Shown piece after piece: positions 1-11,577 of a DNA stretch of 64,000 nt (the first letter of the stretch is position 1; the number at the start of each line of letters is the position of its first letter). The stretch lies in the NCBI GenBank assembly GCA_019915135.1, contig JAHLMK010000001.1:2356001-2420000 (forward strand), read 5' to 3'. The notes beneath the pieces were generated by a model. That model was not told where the DNA came from, ran no database searches, and saw only the letters and a list, made by a program, of their open reading frames with translations. The position numbers and the translations under genes are program-made. Source of the DNA: Strobilurus pachycystidiatus (lineage: Eukaryota; Basidiomycota; Agaricomycetes; Agaricales; Physalacriaceae).

Positions 1-515
1 GTGTGAGACGGGGAATGGAATGTTCATGGCCGTTGGACATGGTCAGAGTGGAGCTCTGTGAAGAATAGGGTGATAAGATTGTAAAGATAAAGAAATAGGA
101 CGTTTCACGGACAGTATGGGGTGTTGGCGCTGAGCCGGCATCAGAAACGAGTGTCAAGCGTTTCCTTTGAGCCATCGTATTCGTTCAGATCATAGACGGC
201 AGGACAGCTAAAATTTAGACTTAGCGCCCGTGTACTAGTGATCTCAAGATGTGCTGAATAGTGAAATTTGGAGATGTGAAGGAGACACGGCTACACACGC
301 TCACCGAGAATAACGAACCTGGCGTTTTGAAGGACAAGCAGACGACATTCTGGCCCAGACTGACGTCAGGTGTATGGCGCCGAGCACTCCCACGCCAGTC
401 ACGGGACCGTAAACTTGTTATCGCGGTTCACTGAAAATGATGAGAATCACTGTGACTCTAGACTCCAGAGTACAGTATTCACAATCAGTTCTATCTACCT
501 GAGCCAACTGAGAAT
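1..515. other. intergenic, no gene seen
   Basis: No open frame here looks like protein. The stretch may hold the 3' flank of the minus-strand gene that follows. Confidence 0.4.
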
Positions 516-1512
516 CTACACGGCCATCGCCGACTCCATAGGCTCCCGTATCCCTGTAGCGCGCATATCCAACTCCAAACATCCCGCGAGCACGGCGCTC
601 GACGCCCTCACACCAAGCCACCAAAGTTTCAGCATCGTCCACGCACTGACACGGGGCGTCCGCGTCTCACTACCCTCGCTGCCGTGCAGGATCATCATCG
701 CTTCCCTCATCTCCGACCCATCCGCACGCCGACACATGCAGAGCACCTTCTCAATAGCCGCCCTCTGCACGGCATGTCTCTCCTCCATTGGTACGCTGCT
801 GAGATGCGGACTTGTTACCGTAGATGGCTTTCTGTTCTTCACGCGCATACGGTGCTCCAGTACTTCGGTGGGTGTCATGTAACGTCGAACAGTCCAGACG
901 TGGAATGCAAGATCCCACCAGTATTCATCGGTTGAGGCGAAGGAGTGAAGATCCAAGGCGCGGCTGGGCGGGGCGTCTGTCGGAAAGATAGCGGTGTACG
1001 TGTTGAATATGTAGGAGCCGACCATGAAGGATCCTGTGAGATGGGGTACGAACAGTGTGTTGAATGTTGACTTCATGTGGACGATTTGATATAGTAGGAC
1101 GGCGGGAAGAGCATAGAGCATCACTTTGGGTAGAGTCAGATATCGGTATCATTCAAGTGGATTGTTACAGCGCGCACCGATTGTCCCTCTCGGCTTCCGG
1201 GGCGTAGGTGAAGGGCCTGCCGCCTGGCAGGATGGAGGTTGTGGAGAGCTCACTTGCGTCTGATATCGCCTTTTCATCATGATACGCGTGGAAACAGATA
1301 ACGAGGGGGAGTTCCGATATGGTCTTAAGCAGAAGGTCGAGGAAGACGACGGAGTGCATGATGATGATGAGACTGGGGGACGCGCTCGCGCTATCTGAGC
1401 GCACTGCGTCGCGGGTAATTTGCATAGAAACGCCCCAAACATTGTTATTGAAGGCAAGACGCGTGAATGAACAGCTGGCGATGGACAAGTTGATGGTATA
1501 AGGAAGGAGCAA
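516..1512 (-). CDS. hypothetical membrane protein, exon model unresolved
   Basis: Two minus-strand open stretches look coding. The upstream one (1512-1165) has hydrophobic segments such as SLIIIMHSVVFLDLLLKTI. The downstream one (1121-516) begins with a membrane-like run (MLYALPAVLLYQIVHMK) and continues through a soluble, charged part with YWWDLAFHVW and VLCMCRR. The gap of about 50 bp between them looks like an intron (donor gtgcgc near 1173, acceptor cccaaag near 1125), but that join does not keep the downstream frame. Either the true donor is elsewhere, or the downstream ATG at 1121 starts a separate gene. I do not recognise the family. A basidiomycete multi-pass membrane protein is the best description. 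Confidence 0.4.
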
Positions 1513-2367
1513 CTGCTTTTGTTTGGTCGACTATGACTCATGAGTAAACATCGCTCCTTCCTTTCCACCGGTCAATACTAACATGTTGAAAATCTTTCAA
1601 GTTCATCTCTATCAAATCCAACTCGAAGGTCAGTGAGGTCTACTGTCGGCCTTCCATTCAAGGTCCAACCTTCCCATAAACAATCCAGTCGTACCATAAT
1701 AGATCAGGATCAGCATGGGTCCAATACTCATGATCTTTGTGCGCGAAACACGACCGACCTACCCCGATAGCTCTATCTTTCTCAAATGTAATTGCAATCC
1801 AGATCTCAACGTTCCAATTCCTCCGCCTTTTTCCGGATATCACCACTTTGCCGATTCTTTGCAGGTGTCTCTCAGACTCTCTGCTCTGTCTGTTTTTCTC
1901 GTTAGCTTGGCCATCAAGATGAAGATATCGGTGTGAGGAGGCCTCTCATGCTGGCGACGGTCGAACGTGCTCTCACATACCCAGGTCCTCCTTGAATTCC
2001 AGCCTTCCTCCTATCGGCTCAATGACCTGAAACCGACGGCAACACCACATATGGGTGGCGTGCAGTCACTGAAACCCAACCTCATCTTCACGCGCTGATG
2101 GGCACATACGCTTCTACTGGATTACCTTTGATCCACCCGACCTTCGCCTCTATCAAGGTGACATGCGCTCGAACATTTATGCCGACGATACGAATATCCA
2201 CAGAATTTGTGCAGCGTCGATTTCGAAATGCCACGGTTTCATGCCACCACTTCCATGCGTGTATACCAAAGCTTCGCAACAAGGCCAAACCTACCCTGGC
2301 GCATGCTCCTATGGAGGAAATGGAATAAAAGCTGGTATCGTTGCTGGTGAACCAAGAAACTCGAAAA
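1513..2367. other. intergenic; upstream region of the secreted-protein gene
   Basis: Several open frames overlap on both strands, for example minus 2474-2088 and plus 2098-2328, but none can be linked to a family. A TATA-like aataaaa at 2324-2330 lies about 40 bp before the ATG at 2368 and is a plausible core promoter element for that gene. Confidence 0.35.
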
Positions 2368-3213
2368 ATGTTCTCCTCCGTGTCTAAAGTTGTCCTCGCT
2401 GCCCTCGCTATTGGTGTTGCCACCGTGAACGCGGAAAGCCACACCATTAACATCGTCAACAAGTTCGTATCCAAGTTATGAAAGGTTGATGATCGCTCAT
2501 AGTAACCCGTTCTTAGCTGTGGCTACGGTACTGTACGTCGTTTCCGAGAACACATTGGATGCACCATCTCACGATGTACATAGCCGGTTCTCTCCCAGAA
2601 TTTCGAGACTCTGTCGAATGGACCGTCCTACACCGCAAATGGCGGCTTCTCTGCTGCTATTGCGTACGCGATCATCCTCTTCTAACTGTATAACCTCTGA
2701 CAAACTCGCCATCACAGCTACCTTGATACTGGTTAGGAGTCTCCGACGCTTGTATCATGTTTCTTCTTATTGACTTCGCCTCCAGGATGCGGCTTCCAAG
2801 GCACTGGATGCTCCATCGTCGAGATGACCCTCATTAACGGTGGCGTTTCCAGCACTGATGTCTCCCTGATCGACCCGTAAGTCTTTCTCTGGTCTCCAGA
2901 CCCCACAATCTCATCGAATCTTCCTTCTCAAGGCATACTTTCAATGTCCCAACTGGCTTTACCTACACGGGAGGCTGTGCTGGAGTGGGTGCTACTTGTG
3001 GGTATCGTCTTCATATTAGGGTTTCGGTTTCTGACAAGAAAATCCTTGACAGGCTCCTATGCCGACTGCCCTACAACCGATGCGTTCCATAAAACCGATG
3101 ATTATGAAGCGCAACGCCAGTGCACCAGCGATGACGTGAGTGAAAGCATTTTGTATTTCTGAGAATGTTACTCACTCTGGATGCAGTCTGGCCTCACCAT
3201 CACATTCTGCTGA
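2368..3213 (+). CDS. small secreted cysteine-rich protein, eight exons
   Basis: Exons 2368-2462, 2517-2532, 2584-2663, 2718-2731, 2786-2876, 2933-2997, 3053-3135 and 3187-3213 join without a stop and give about 155 residues ending in ITFC. The N-terminus (MFSSVSKVVLAALAIGVATV, then NAES) is a clear signal peptide. The mature part has eight cysteines, enough for four disulfides, in the order NNCGYGT, DTGCGFQGTGC, GGCAGVGATCSYADC, QCTSDD, TFC. This resembles the small secreted proteins of Agaricomycetes often named glycopeptide; that family link is from memory and not confirmed. It should be exported to the wall or medium. Seven introns in under 500 coding bases, with 16-nt and 14-nt exons, is an extreme intron density. 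Confidence 0.85.
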
Positions 3214-3760
3214 GTTGTAGGCTGTAGCCTGGGCACGGAACTTATTACAAATGTAGGCATGGCTATAATTAGTATCAATCTCTCTCTGAATGTTAGGAAA
3301 CCATGGGATGACGGCGTTCTGAATGGACCATGCTCTCGATGAAAGCTTGGACGTTCTCTAAGTCAATCATAAGTACGCTTTGGCGAGCCGACGATGTTCG
3401 CCCAGGAAGTTACACGTCCCGCTCATGGCAGCTCAAAGGGGACCACGCCATGTCTTCTGATTGTCGATGTTTTTAGCTTACAGAATTATCTAGCAGCATG
3501 AGGTTCATGCCGTCCGGCTTGAAGGAGCGTAAGGCTGAGGGCGTCTTTTTCTTTTTTCAATCAACTGCCAATACCTTCAGCCAGAGCGCCCGTTCGAGTG
3601 CACAAAGACAGATATCGCGAGGGTAAAACATACGTCGTTGCAACGCAAATGAGAGTTGATTTAGTTTCCATGTTTCTGAACGTCATGTCCAGTGTAGTGT
3701 GAATCCGTGAGTGTCTGTCTGGTATAACAAGTACAGTATATAGAAAAGAAAGCGCAGATG
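3214..3760. other. convergent intergenic spacer
   Basis: This AT-richer stretch lies between the plus-strand secreted-protein gene and the minus-strand FHIP gene. I see no coding frame. It probably carries both 3' ends. Confidence 0.5.
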
Positions 3761-6700
3761 TTACAGATAGCGAATAGAGTCTATGCCCAAACTTCGCCTT
3801 GCATGAATGATGGCAACTAGCTCCTTCATGCTTTCCTCCAATATCACAACATTATCCAGAAGTTGAGATAGCGTCACCGACGGAGCGGGTTCCTCTTTCT
3901 CTTCCTTGGGATTGTCGAGGAATGGATCGACATCTTCCTTCTCCGCGAAACCGGAGCTGAACACATCGTCCTCTTCAGCGTTCCATTTCCCGCTTTTTGA
4001 GGGCGTCCAAGGACCTGTCAACGGAGCAGGAGGGACGAATGGCTCCACGCTAATGGAGCCCGTTTTCTGGTAATGGGAGCCGAATGGACTAGAGAGCATG
4101 CTCTTACTCTCAGGATTATTTGGCGGAGTGGAGGGCTCGAGCAGAACGGAAGGTTTTGTCCTGTTCTTCTTTGGAGTCAAGAAGGACACAAACGACGACG
4201 ACGCAGAGGGTTTTGGCTTGGGCCTTGGAGGCTGGACAGGCTCCACAACGGCAATGGGTCGCGATATCTCGTCTTGGAGCTGTATCAGCGACAAGGCGTC
4301 CGTAAGGTTCTCAGAGAACAGAAGACCCTGTCGACGTTCAAGAAGGAACTTGTCAAAGTTATCAACGATCTGGCGATAACGCTCGAGCTGTGCAACAAGC
4401 CCGTGGAAGATGGTGTGTACGACTGGCCGCGAGTTTTCGTCCAGACTCGATGCAGGCAAATTGATCGTTTCCGACTCGAGCTGTTCGCCGATTTCGAAGT
4501 CGATGGAGCGGTCATCCCCGTCTCCCTGAACGTCTATATGGCTCCCGGTGTACGAGTCGTTCTTTGGTGGTGTGTCGTTGACCGTAAAGGTCAGCCATCC
4601 TGCGAGAGAACGGTCCGGATGCATCGCCAAAGTCGCAAGAACACCCGTCAACGCAACGTTGTAGGCAGGCGAATTGGAGAAGAAACGACGCAATGAGTCC
4701 AGGAGAAGTGTCAGTATCGGATCATGGACATTCAGGCGATGCTTAGAGTTTGAAGAATCCTCCACCGGGTCGGCAAGTTCACCAAAGTGGAAAACGGGCT
4801 GACTCTGGATGGAGAACAAAGCATCGCGCAGATAGTGGCCGTAGCCTGTGCTGAATGGATCTGCGTTATGAGAAGGATCCACCCGGGAGACAAGGGTCAG
4901 GTACAGCCCCATCTCCCGTTCGTGGGTTGAGTATGTCGTCTCCGGTTGGTAGTAAAGAGGAGTCGAGTCCTCTGTCGGCTCAGTATCCATGCCCGGGTAT
5001 ATGAAGGTATCTTCGTCTTCGTCTTCCTCTTCGATCGTCCCCTTGGACTCGATCCGGTGAACCAAGGCTGGATGGGGGAAGCTTGTCGCATGAGGATCAG
5101 ATATGACCAGCATGATCTTGTCGACGCAAAGATGGGGGTGTTGGATGAGAAGGGATTGAAATAGTTGGAGGGCGGAGGTGGCAGTGGGCTGGGACTTTGA
5201 GCGAAGGTTGGACAGTAAGAGATCCTTCAAGGTGAAGCGACCCATGGAGGTAAAATATTCAGATTGCTTCCTCGTATCTGGCGCCTCCATTTCAAGCAGT
5301 GTCATAGCACTACTCTTCCGCCTCCGGAGTTTATTATGCTTGTCTTGTGAGGATTTGCTCTGGGGAGGTGGGGCATTCGCGCCGAGATTGAGCATCGAGA
5401 TGGGACGTGGTCTGGGTTTGACCTCATCGTTATCCTCGCTGATCAGGAATTCGACGAGGAGATCAGAGAGCTGCCCATCCTGGAGAGTCCGTATCATGAT
5501 CTCAATGTATGACATGACTGCCACAGCGCTCCCGTCGGTATCCGAGCATTCCAATATGGTCGGATAGAGCACATTTTCGAGGAATATGCTCCGCACAGCG
5601 TCAAGAATGGAGTTGACAATAGCTGTTCCGACAAGGGAGGACGCATCCATGGCATCATGAACGATATTACGCCGTAAGACATCCTGGAGAAATTCCAGAA
5701 GCTTGAGGAAGTGATCGAGACGCGACTTGAAGTCCGGATTGGTCGCGTCTTCCACTCCCATAGCAAGCGATTTGGCCCTAGCAACCTCGCGCATCTCCTT
5801 CTCGTCCTCGTTGTCTGGGCCAAGTCCCCCAATTATCATTCCAGTGGAGCCATCGGCATCGGAGTTGGTGGGGGATGGGAACTGAAGTTTAGTCGGAAGT
5901 AGGGAGTAGACGGCCCCCAAACCAGCACCAAGCACTTCAGAGAAGTCTCCATCAAGAATGTATTCCGCCAGTGCAAGTGCTGCATCGGTTATCGGATCAG
6001 TATGACCAGCGTCTGAGCCAGAGGCTTCGCCTGTCAGGGTATTAATGGGTTCACCCGGGGACATGGCGACGTCCATGAGAAAGAGGAGTCCAGCGCGCGC
6101 AAAATCACCGATCTGGCCTTCGCGATGGACAAAGCGGAGAAGGTAGTTGAAGAGGAGGAATTCATACTCGGTCTTCTTGGTAGTAGACGATGTTGGAGCG
6201 GAGGTAACGGTAGCCTGTGATGGTGCCGGTGAGGCTCCTCGAGCGGCATGTTTGGCAAGATATTCCTGCTCTTCCTCTTCGTCCTCTTCGTTCAGGGTGC
6301 TCTCGTCTTCCTCCTCTACAGAGAACAGAGGTTCCGAGCGGTACCAATGCTTGTCGTGGAAGAATATCATGAGAAGCTCGCGGTATGTTCGGATGCGGCT
6401 GCAAAGGATGCAAAGGAGATTGACCACTGGTAGGAAGATCAGCCAAGCGAACTTTCTGTAATATGATTGGCATACAATCTTCTTCGTATTCCGAGGGTTG
6501 ACTGCGAGCCGTGTTACCAGCAGCGCCCATAACCTTCTTTCGACCATCCAATTGCTCTTGCAGGTCGTCGCCAACGCAGTTACGGAGTAGCCTGAGGACG
6601 GCCCTGTGGACAGCTGAATGTACGAGGAATTGCTCGTCCAGCAAGACAACCATGTTCTGAACAGCGCGAAGTACTTCTGCCTGTATTCCAGACGGTCGGT

Positions 6701-7143
6701 CGGATTCACTGAGACGTACGAGAGTTCCAAGGACGTCTGCGAGGATCAGATCTAGCCTAGCTGAGAGGCTAAGCACTTGCCATTCTTCAGCAAATATTCA
6801 AGGCACGCCCCGGTTGTGCTGCGAACGTCAGGTCATCCATCTGGTCAATAACTGCAGACTGACATACCCTTCTTCGTTTCTCGTTGATTCGAGGACCAGC
6901 GCGTCCACCATGGATTTCAAGCGCGCTGGCACAGGCGTCCATCTGATTCCGCGTCGGAGCTGGCCTTCATCGGGGGTAACCAAGGTGTTCTGTTCAGGTC
7001 GAACGATAAGCGGGGAAGCGGGGGGACGTCGGGAGACGGACTCTGATGATGTCCCAGGATTTGTGGAACTCTTGCGCGAGGTCGGGCGGTGGTTTTGGGG
7101 CTGCTTGCGCCCCTGGTCGCAGAAATTTGGAGAAGTAATCCAT
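3761..7143 (-). CDS. FHIP: FHIP-type (RAI16-like) protein, FTS-Hook-FHIP complex
   Basis: Exons 7143-7042, 6989-6868, 6818-6781, 6736-6476 and 6426-3761 join to about 1,062 residues. The N-terminus (MDYFSKFLRPGA, then IRWTPVPARLKSMVDALV) and the core blocks (CLEYLLKND-VLGTLVRLSESD, LCSRIRTYRELLMIFFHDKH, YLLRFVHREGQIGDFARAGL) are hallmarks of the RAI16/FHIP family. FHIP is known to join FTS and Hook and link early endosomes to dynein for movement along microtubules. The middle holds an acidic patch and disordered linkers. The C-terminal block (FHGLVAQLERYRQIVDNFD, then FLLERRQGLLFSENL) is also conserved. The third intron (6737-6780) has a GC donor. The gene diverges from the coiled-coil gene at 7515. 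Confidence 0.9.
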
Positions 7144-7514
7144 CCGAGTGCCGTAAGCGCTCGAACGAACGAAGGAGACGTTCTAACGTGGGAAGCTATC
7201 GGCGCTAACCCCCGGATTACCGTCCCGACACGCGCATTTGTTTTATGTATGTCTGTGACAAGTGATTGTTGACTGTCTGCTCTCGTTTGAACGCTAGGTT
7301 CAAAGGTTCAAGGTAAGAAAGCGCACCCATGTCTTCCATCACATATCTGTATGATGGACGCTCTAACGCTACTTACATCTGTCAAGCATGACTGTCAAAC
7401 ATAAAAAAATTCCGCTCAATTCCCACTTTCTTTCTATTCCAGCATTTGGCCGTGATTGGGCGCTGACTCTGCATTTCCCAGCTCCTCCTTGGTTGGCTTC
7501 CGCTCACGAGCACG
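7144..7514. promoter_or_regulatory. divergent promoter region, FHIP / coiled-coil gene
   Basis: A 371-bp spacer separates two start codons on opposite strands (7143 minus, 7515 plus), so it must hold both promoters. No specific factor site is clear. Confidence 0.5.
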
Positions 7515-9401
7515 ATGGCCCAAAGGAGACGCTTGACGCTCGTTTCCAACTTTGCCGATCTACAGGCACCCACGTTCCTTATCGACACTACTGTCCGTAA
7601 CAATCCTCTTCATATTTTGCCTATACTTATCTCCTCACAGCGTTCCAATCCCACCACGCCCACAGGCCATGAACACGCCATTTCCCGTCTCACACATCGC
7701 CGGAATCCATCCATGCCATCGGCAACACCGTCGTCCCCGCTGGCCCCATCTACGCCACGGTCTCCCTTACATCAACATCACCGTCGGCAAACACTTAGCG
7801 GTGACATGAGTCCGACAACCCGAATACCTCTCCTTAACGTCGAAGAGAAGATAGCCCTGCTGGAATCCACCAACAAGCGACTCTCTGTTGAGCTCGAGGA
7901 GATCCGTGGTGCACTTGTTACAGAACGCGAAGCCCGCGACTGCCTGCCTCCTCCTACACGGGACCCGTCGGATCAGCCAACCGAACAGTCGGAGGTTCTC
8001 TGGGAGCGCAATCTCCGCATGGAAATACTTGAAGTTCTGAAGAAGGTCAGAACCCAGAACACGGTGCTCTCGCGTTCAGTGCGCGAGTATAAAGAGCAGT
8101 GCGACTCCCTTTCTAGCCTTTTGACTGAAGAGCGCGCCAAATGTGAAACAGCCCAAGGCGAGATCTCGCGTCTCTCCCAGGTGAACTTCACCCTCTTCGA
8201 GCACAACAAACTTCTTGTCGGACGCGATCTGGATTTCCAAAAGATGACGTCCTCTGTCCATCCCGGGGATCCCTCACAATCTCAGAAAGGGCCCGACGCG
8301 GGCACGGGTTCTCTTGGCGAAGAGGATTCCCTCCGCTCTCAGCTCAACTCGGCTAGCGACGAGCTGCATATCACCAAACTTCGCCTAGCTGCAGCGGAGG
8401 AGAAGTCTGCTGAGCTTTATGAACATGTGTCTTACCTCCAGAAGCAGATGACCCAGTGCCTGGACTCGTCAGCACAAGCTCTAGAGGTCGAAAGAGAGCT
8501 TCGTGCGGAGTTTATGGGTCGCGCAAATGCTGCTACTGAAGAAAATGCAGTCTTGCGAGCGAAAGCTGACGCCCTGGGACGAAGACTTCTTTCCACAACA
8601 GTTCCAAGCGTCAAGATACGGCGACGTGTTCCGCTTCCCCAACGCATATCGAACCGGCTCCATAGTCGGCGGCAAACTCGAGCTATGGTCGCGACCTACA
8701 CTGCTCAGCATAAGGTACATTTCATCGATCGAGCTTATCTATTCATCCTCTCAATAACATCACAGAGCACGAGGATTCCGTCTGCTCTCAGCGCTTCCAA
8801 GCCTTCTTCAAAGCTGGGTCCATACTCAGCACCTATACCTGTGACTCTCCCCTCTTCCGCATCCCATCGGATGCCAGACTCTATTGAAAAATCCAGCGCT
8901 GTGCCGCCCCCTGTACCACCCAGTGTAACTTTCAAAGCCTCTCGGTCCGACTCTGCTCCAACCGAAAGCATCGTCGAGTCGTCCTCCATAGTTTCAGTCG
9001 CTTCCACTCTCGTTTCGGATGACGCTAAAGCTCTCTATACCAACAACCGCGCCTCTGTACTTTTATCAGCGACTTTGTCCCGCAAGCCTTCCAATTTCTC
9101 CTCTGCCTATAAGGCTGTATCAACCTGTTCGGTATGTGGACATGGTACCATTGCTGGAACTTGCACTGACAAGGCTGGAACAGATCAATGTAATCAATAC
9201 TTGTATAACCGATACGGACGCCAATTGCGCGACTGTGCAATCAAATGCCACCACGCGCAAAGTCTCGAATAAGAGAGCCTCTGTCGTTTTGGTGCGTTCA
9301 TTCCGCAATGTCTATCTGTCTATCACTAATTTTGCTCACAGGCTGACATATTTCTGCAAGATTCAGGATGGGAAGTCGTCGGTGAAGGCGATATTTCTTA
9401 A
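7515..9401 (+). CDS. coiled-coil protein with disordered Ser-rich C-terminal half
   Basis: The frame starts MAQRRRLTLVSNFADLQAPT. An intron near 7600-7644 joins DTTV to RSNPTTPTG. After a Ser/Pro linker comes a long coiled coil (EEKIALLESTNKRLSVELEEI, then LRMEILEVLKKVRTQNTVLS, then ERELRAEFMGRANAATEENAVL). An intron at about 8715-8765 leads into a Ser/Pro-rich tail. A further intron (donor gtatgt after TCG near 9135) leads to INVINTCITDTDANC, and the last exon ends GWEVVGEGDIS at TAA 9399-9401. Two short related motifs, NNRASVLL and NKRASVVL, occur in the tail. I do not recognise the family. A cytoskeletal or scaffold role is only a guess from the coiled coil. Confidence 0.65.
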
Positions 9402-9768
9402 GATACCCGTGGAGTCTCTGTGACATTGGTGTATTTATTCTTAGGGTTCTAGGTTTCCTCTCTACGATAATTATGTGAGTATGTTCCATCGTTATCCTTG
9501 CCTTGAGTATAGGGTTCTCGCATCCGTTCGATGAGGAAACACCCTTGGTCGATGTCGTCGAAACAGGACATCCGATTGCTCATCAACGAAGGCCCCGGGG
9601 AAGATCTACAAAGCGGGCATCATTGACGAGATCAAAATGCTGTCAATGAGCTAGGGTGAGCTGGCGTTCTTAGAGGCGGTCAGGTTACCAGGCGTATCTT
9701 CCTTTCCTCTCAATCAGCCATAGGACGCAAGTTTGTCTCGTGCACGAACCGCCGTTACTTCTGGAGTG
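9402..9768. other. intergenic, no gene seen
   Basis: No supported frame. The side near 9760 runs into the ACR3 relic, but I cannot recognise any continuation of that gene here. Confidence 0.4.
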
Positions 9769-10158
9769 TTAAAGGTGCTCCCATTGAACTTTGGCTAGCA
9801 TAGGCCACATCACGAGAAGAAGTCTCACTCAGATGGCTGGAGCGTTGCCGAGTCACATTCTGGTACACTTCGATGTGAGATGTCCTTACCAAATGGAAAC
9901 ACCGTCCCATTGAGCGCCGTCCTTGAAGGCGTGTCTTACGCACTCCTCCGCGTAGTTGCCTATGAGAATACCGAGGATCATGGCAAGCAGCACAGACGGT
10001 GCTAGTAGACGGTCGAGCCAAGACAAAGACTGCCATAGTTCTACAACAGTATGAGTATCAGTGAACCGGAAGGAAGAGAGGCTCAAATTGACTACGCGAG
10101 AACCCAAAGACCGCTTTTGAATCGGATGTGTCATTTTTTCCATTTCCTGAGACGACAT
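9769..10158 (-). pseudogene. ACR3-type arsenite efflux transporter, truncated relic
   Basis: The minus strand from 10158 encodes an N-terminal tail and then SLSWLDRLLAPSVLLAMILG and ILIGNYAEECVRHAF, which matches the first membrane segment of ACR3 arsenite permeases. About 50 bp further on, positions 9813-9775 encode VMWPMLAKVQWEH, the next conserved ACR3 block. Between them the expected VSVPIAVGLL region is damaged: VSI is followed by an intron-like gap, then an in-frame TGA and a Gly-to-Arg-type change (CCATCTGAGTGAGACTTCTT), and joining the apparent splice sites shifts the frame. A stop follows at 9769. The other eight or so membrane segments of a normal 350-450 residue transporter are absent downstream. 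It is best read as a decaying gene fragment that no longer makes a transporter. Confidence 0.7.
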
Positions 10159-10424
10159 GATGGTCAGAGAAGAGAGTAAGTAAGATCATTTGGAAGATGT
10201 AAGTTTTGTAGGACATTGTGGGTGCAAGCAAGAGGTCACTGTGTCCTGTTGATTGGTTGCCGCGGATGCAACGCGGATGAAGTACTTACTGTAAGCGCGA
10301 TCGTTTCGAGTCCACCGATGATCGGGGCGAAACCGACAGAACCTTCCTAAAGAGGATAAACTACTCTCTTCTCCCACACTCAATACCGTCTCAGTCTGAC
10401 TACGTCCCTATAGATGTAACGCAG

Positions 10425-11207
10425 ATGAAGGATACTGTGAAGACGAAAGAACAAGCACGCGTCAGAGACAATCAGCGTCGCTCGAGGGACAGAAGGCGTG
10501 AATACGTTGCTTCATTGGAGGCGCGCCTTGCAGCGTACGAGAAGGAAGGCGTTCAGGTGCGCATTTGCTACTCCTACCTTCAACATTGCTCCCTCTAATG
10601 GGGGCGGCTATAGGCGAACGTCAGGCTACAACAAAGAGCTAGAGCAGTACTTGAGGAGAACCTAACCTTGCGAGAATTATTGACTCGGGCTGGCGTTTCG
10701 GAGGACGATATTAGGGCAGCCCTCGCCGATCCATCGTCCATTAAGCCGTGCTGCTCAAGCCCAACAATTCCACGGTGTCTAACAAGACAAGAGGAGGTTC
10801 TCCCTATAGCGAGAGGATCACACAACTACCCGGGCACCGGCTCGCTCCCTGCCTCAGTTGAAACATCTATACCCCCTTCTCCCATGACCCCGAACCCACA
10901 CTCTAATTCACGAGATGCTTTGAGCATCCCCACTCCCTGTGAGCCAGACGCGCTTCTTTGTAATACCCTCTACTTCCCGGCCCCCACTGCAGAGGAAGCT
11001 CTTCTGCGATCCTTTACATCGTGCCAAGTGGCCTTCGATTTACTTCAGACGATGAACCAGAGTCGTGTAACACAACTGGACCTCTCTGACTTCTCCCTCT
11101 ACTGGCTTTGGACTGGTTTCAGATCGCCACCCGGCGATCCTACGGGTTGTTGCATCGTGGATAACGAAGTACTTGCAAGAGCGGTAGAAAAGCTGCGGGA
11201 TACTTGA
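10425..11207 (+). CDS. bZIP transcription factor
   Basis: Two exons (10425-10556, 10614-11207) give about 241 residues. The N-terminal basic region (KEQARVRDNQRRSRDRRREY) has the Asn and Arg pattern of bZIP DNA-contacting helices. The leucine zipper runs across the intron (VASLEARLAAYEKEGVQ, then ANVRLQQRARAVLEENLTLRE). The C-terminal half is Pro/Ser-rich with several cysteines and ends in DLSDFSLYWLWTGFR and AVEKLRDT. This layout is common in fungal bZIP regulators of stress or nutrient response. It should bind DNA as a dimer in the nucleus. The targets cannot be read from the sequence. An upstream in-frame extension is possible but has no good start. Confidence 0.85.
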
Positions 11208-11577
11208 GGAGAGTACCATAATGGTGTGTCTGTCGTCAAATGCATTTCATTGAGCCTCTTTCATGACAAGCTGATCTAGTCATTAAGTCCAATAATATTG
11301 TAGCAGTGACCTCTGTTGCAGTAAGTACTCAATGACACGCCCTGTGGAAAACATTCGTCCAATGATATGCCAGCAGTGACTTGCTATGTTACACTCATAG
11401 AGGTTTAATTTAACACAGTCATCGATGCAATCATGTACGACCATAACTTACTGTACGCACGGCACAGCTATAGAGCAGAGTGCGGAACTCGTGCCGATAA
11501 CTCCGTATTTGATGATCTCATGATCATCCCCAAGTTTCTCTGTCGCTCACCGTGACCAAGCGCTCTTCCTGCTTAGC
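11208..11577. other. intergenic
   Basis: No coding frame. The stretch holds the 3' flank of the bZIP gene and the promoter of the PP2C gene. Confidence 0.5.

Noticed and set aside
2163..2387. YADD-like peptide (NIYADDTNIHRI) resembling a reverse-transcriptase motif
   Set aside because: None of the other reverse-transcriptase blocks are nearby and the frame is short, so the match is probably chance.
2088..2474. Minus-strand frame of 128 residues overlapping the secreted-protein start
   Set aside because: It overlaps plus-strand frames of equal length and the well-supported secreted gene. No family pattern and no splice partners.
4073..4696. 207-residue plus-strand frame
   Set aside because: It is the antisense shadow of the FHIP coding exon, which has clear family conservation.
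6814..7272. 152-residue plus-strand frame
   Set aside because: It lies opposite the first FHIP exons, whose joined product matches the family.
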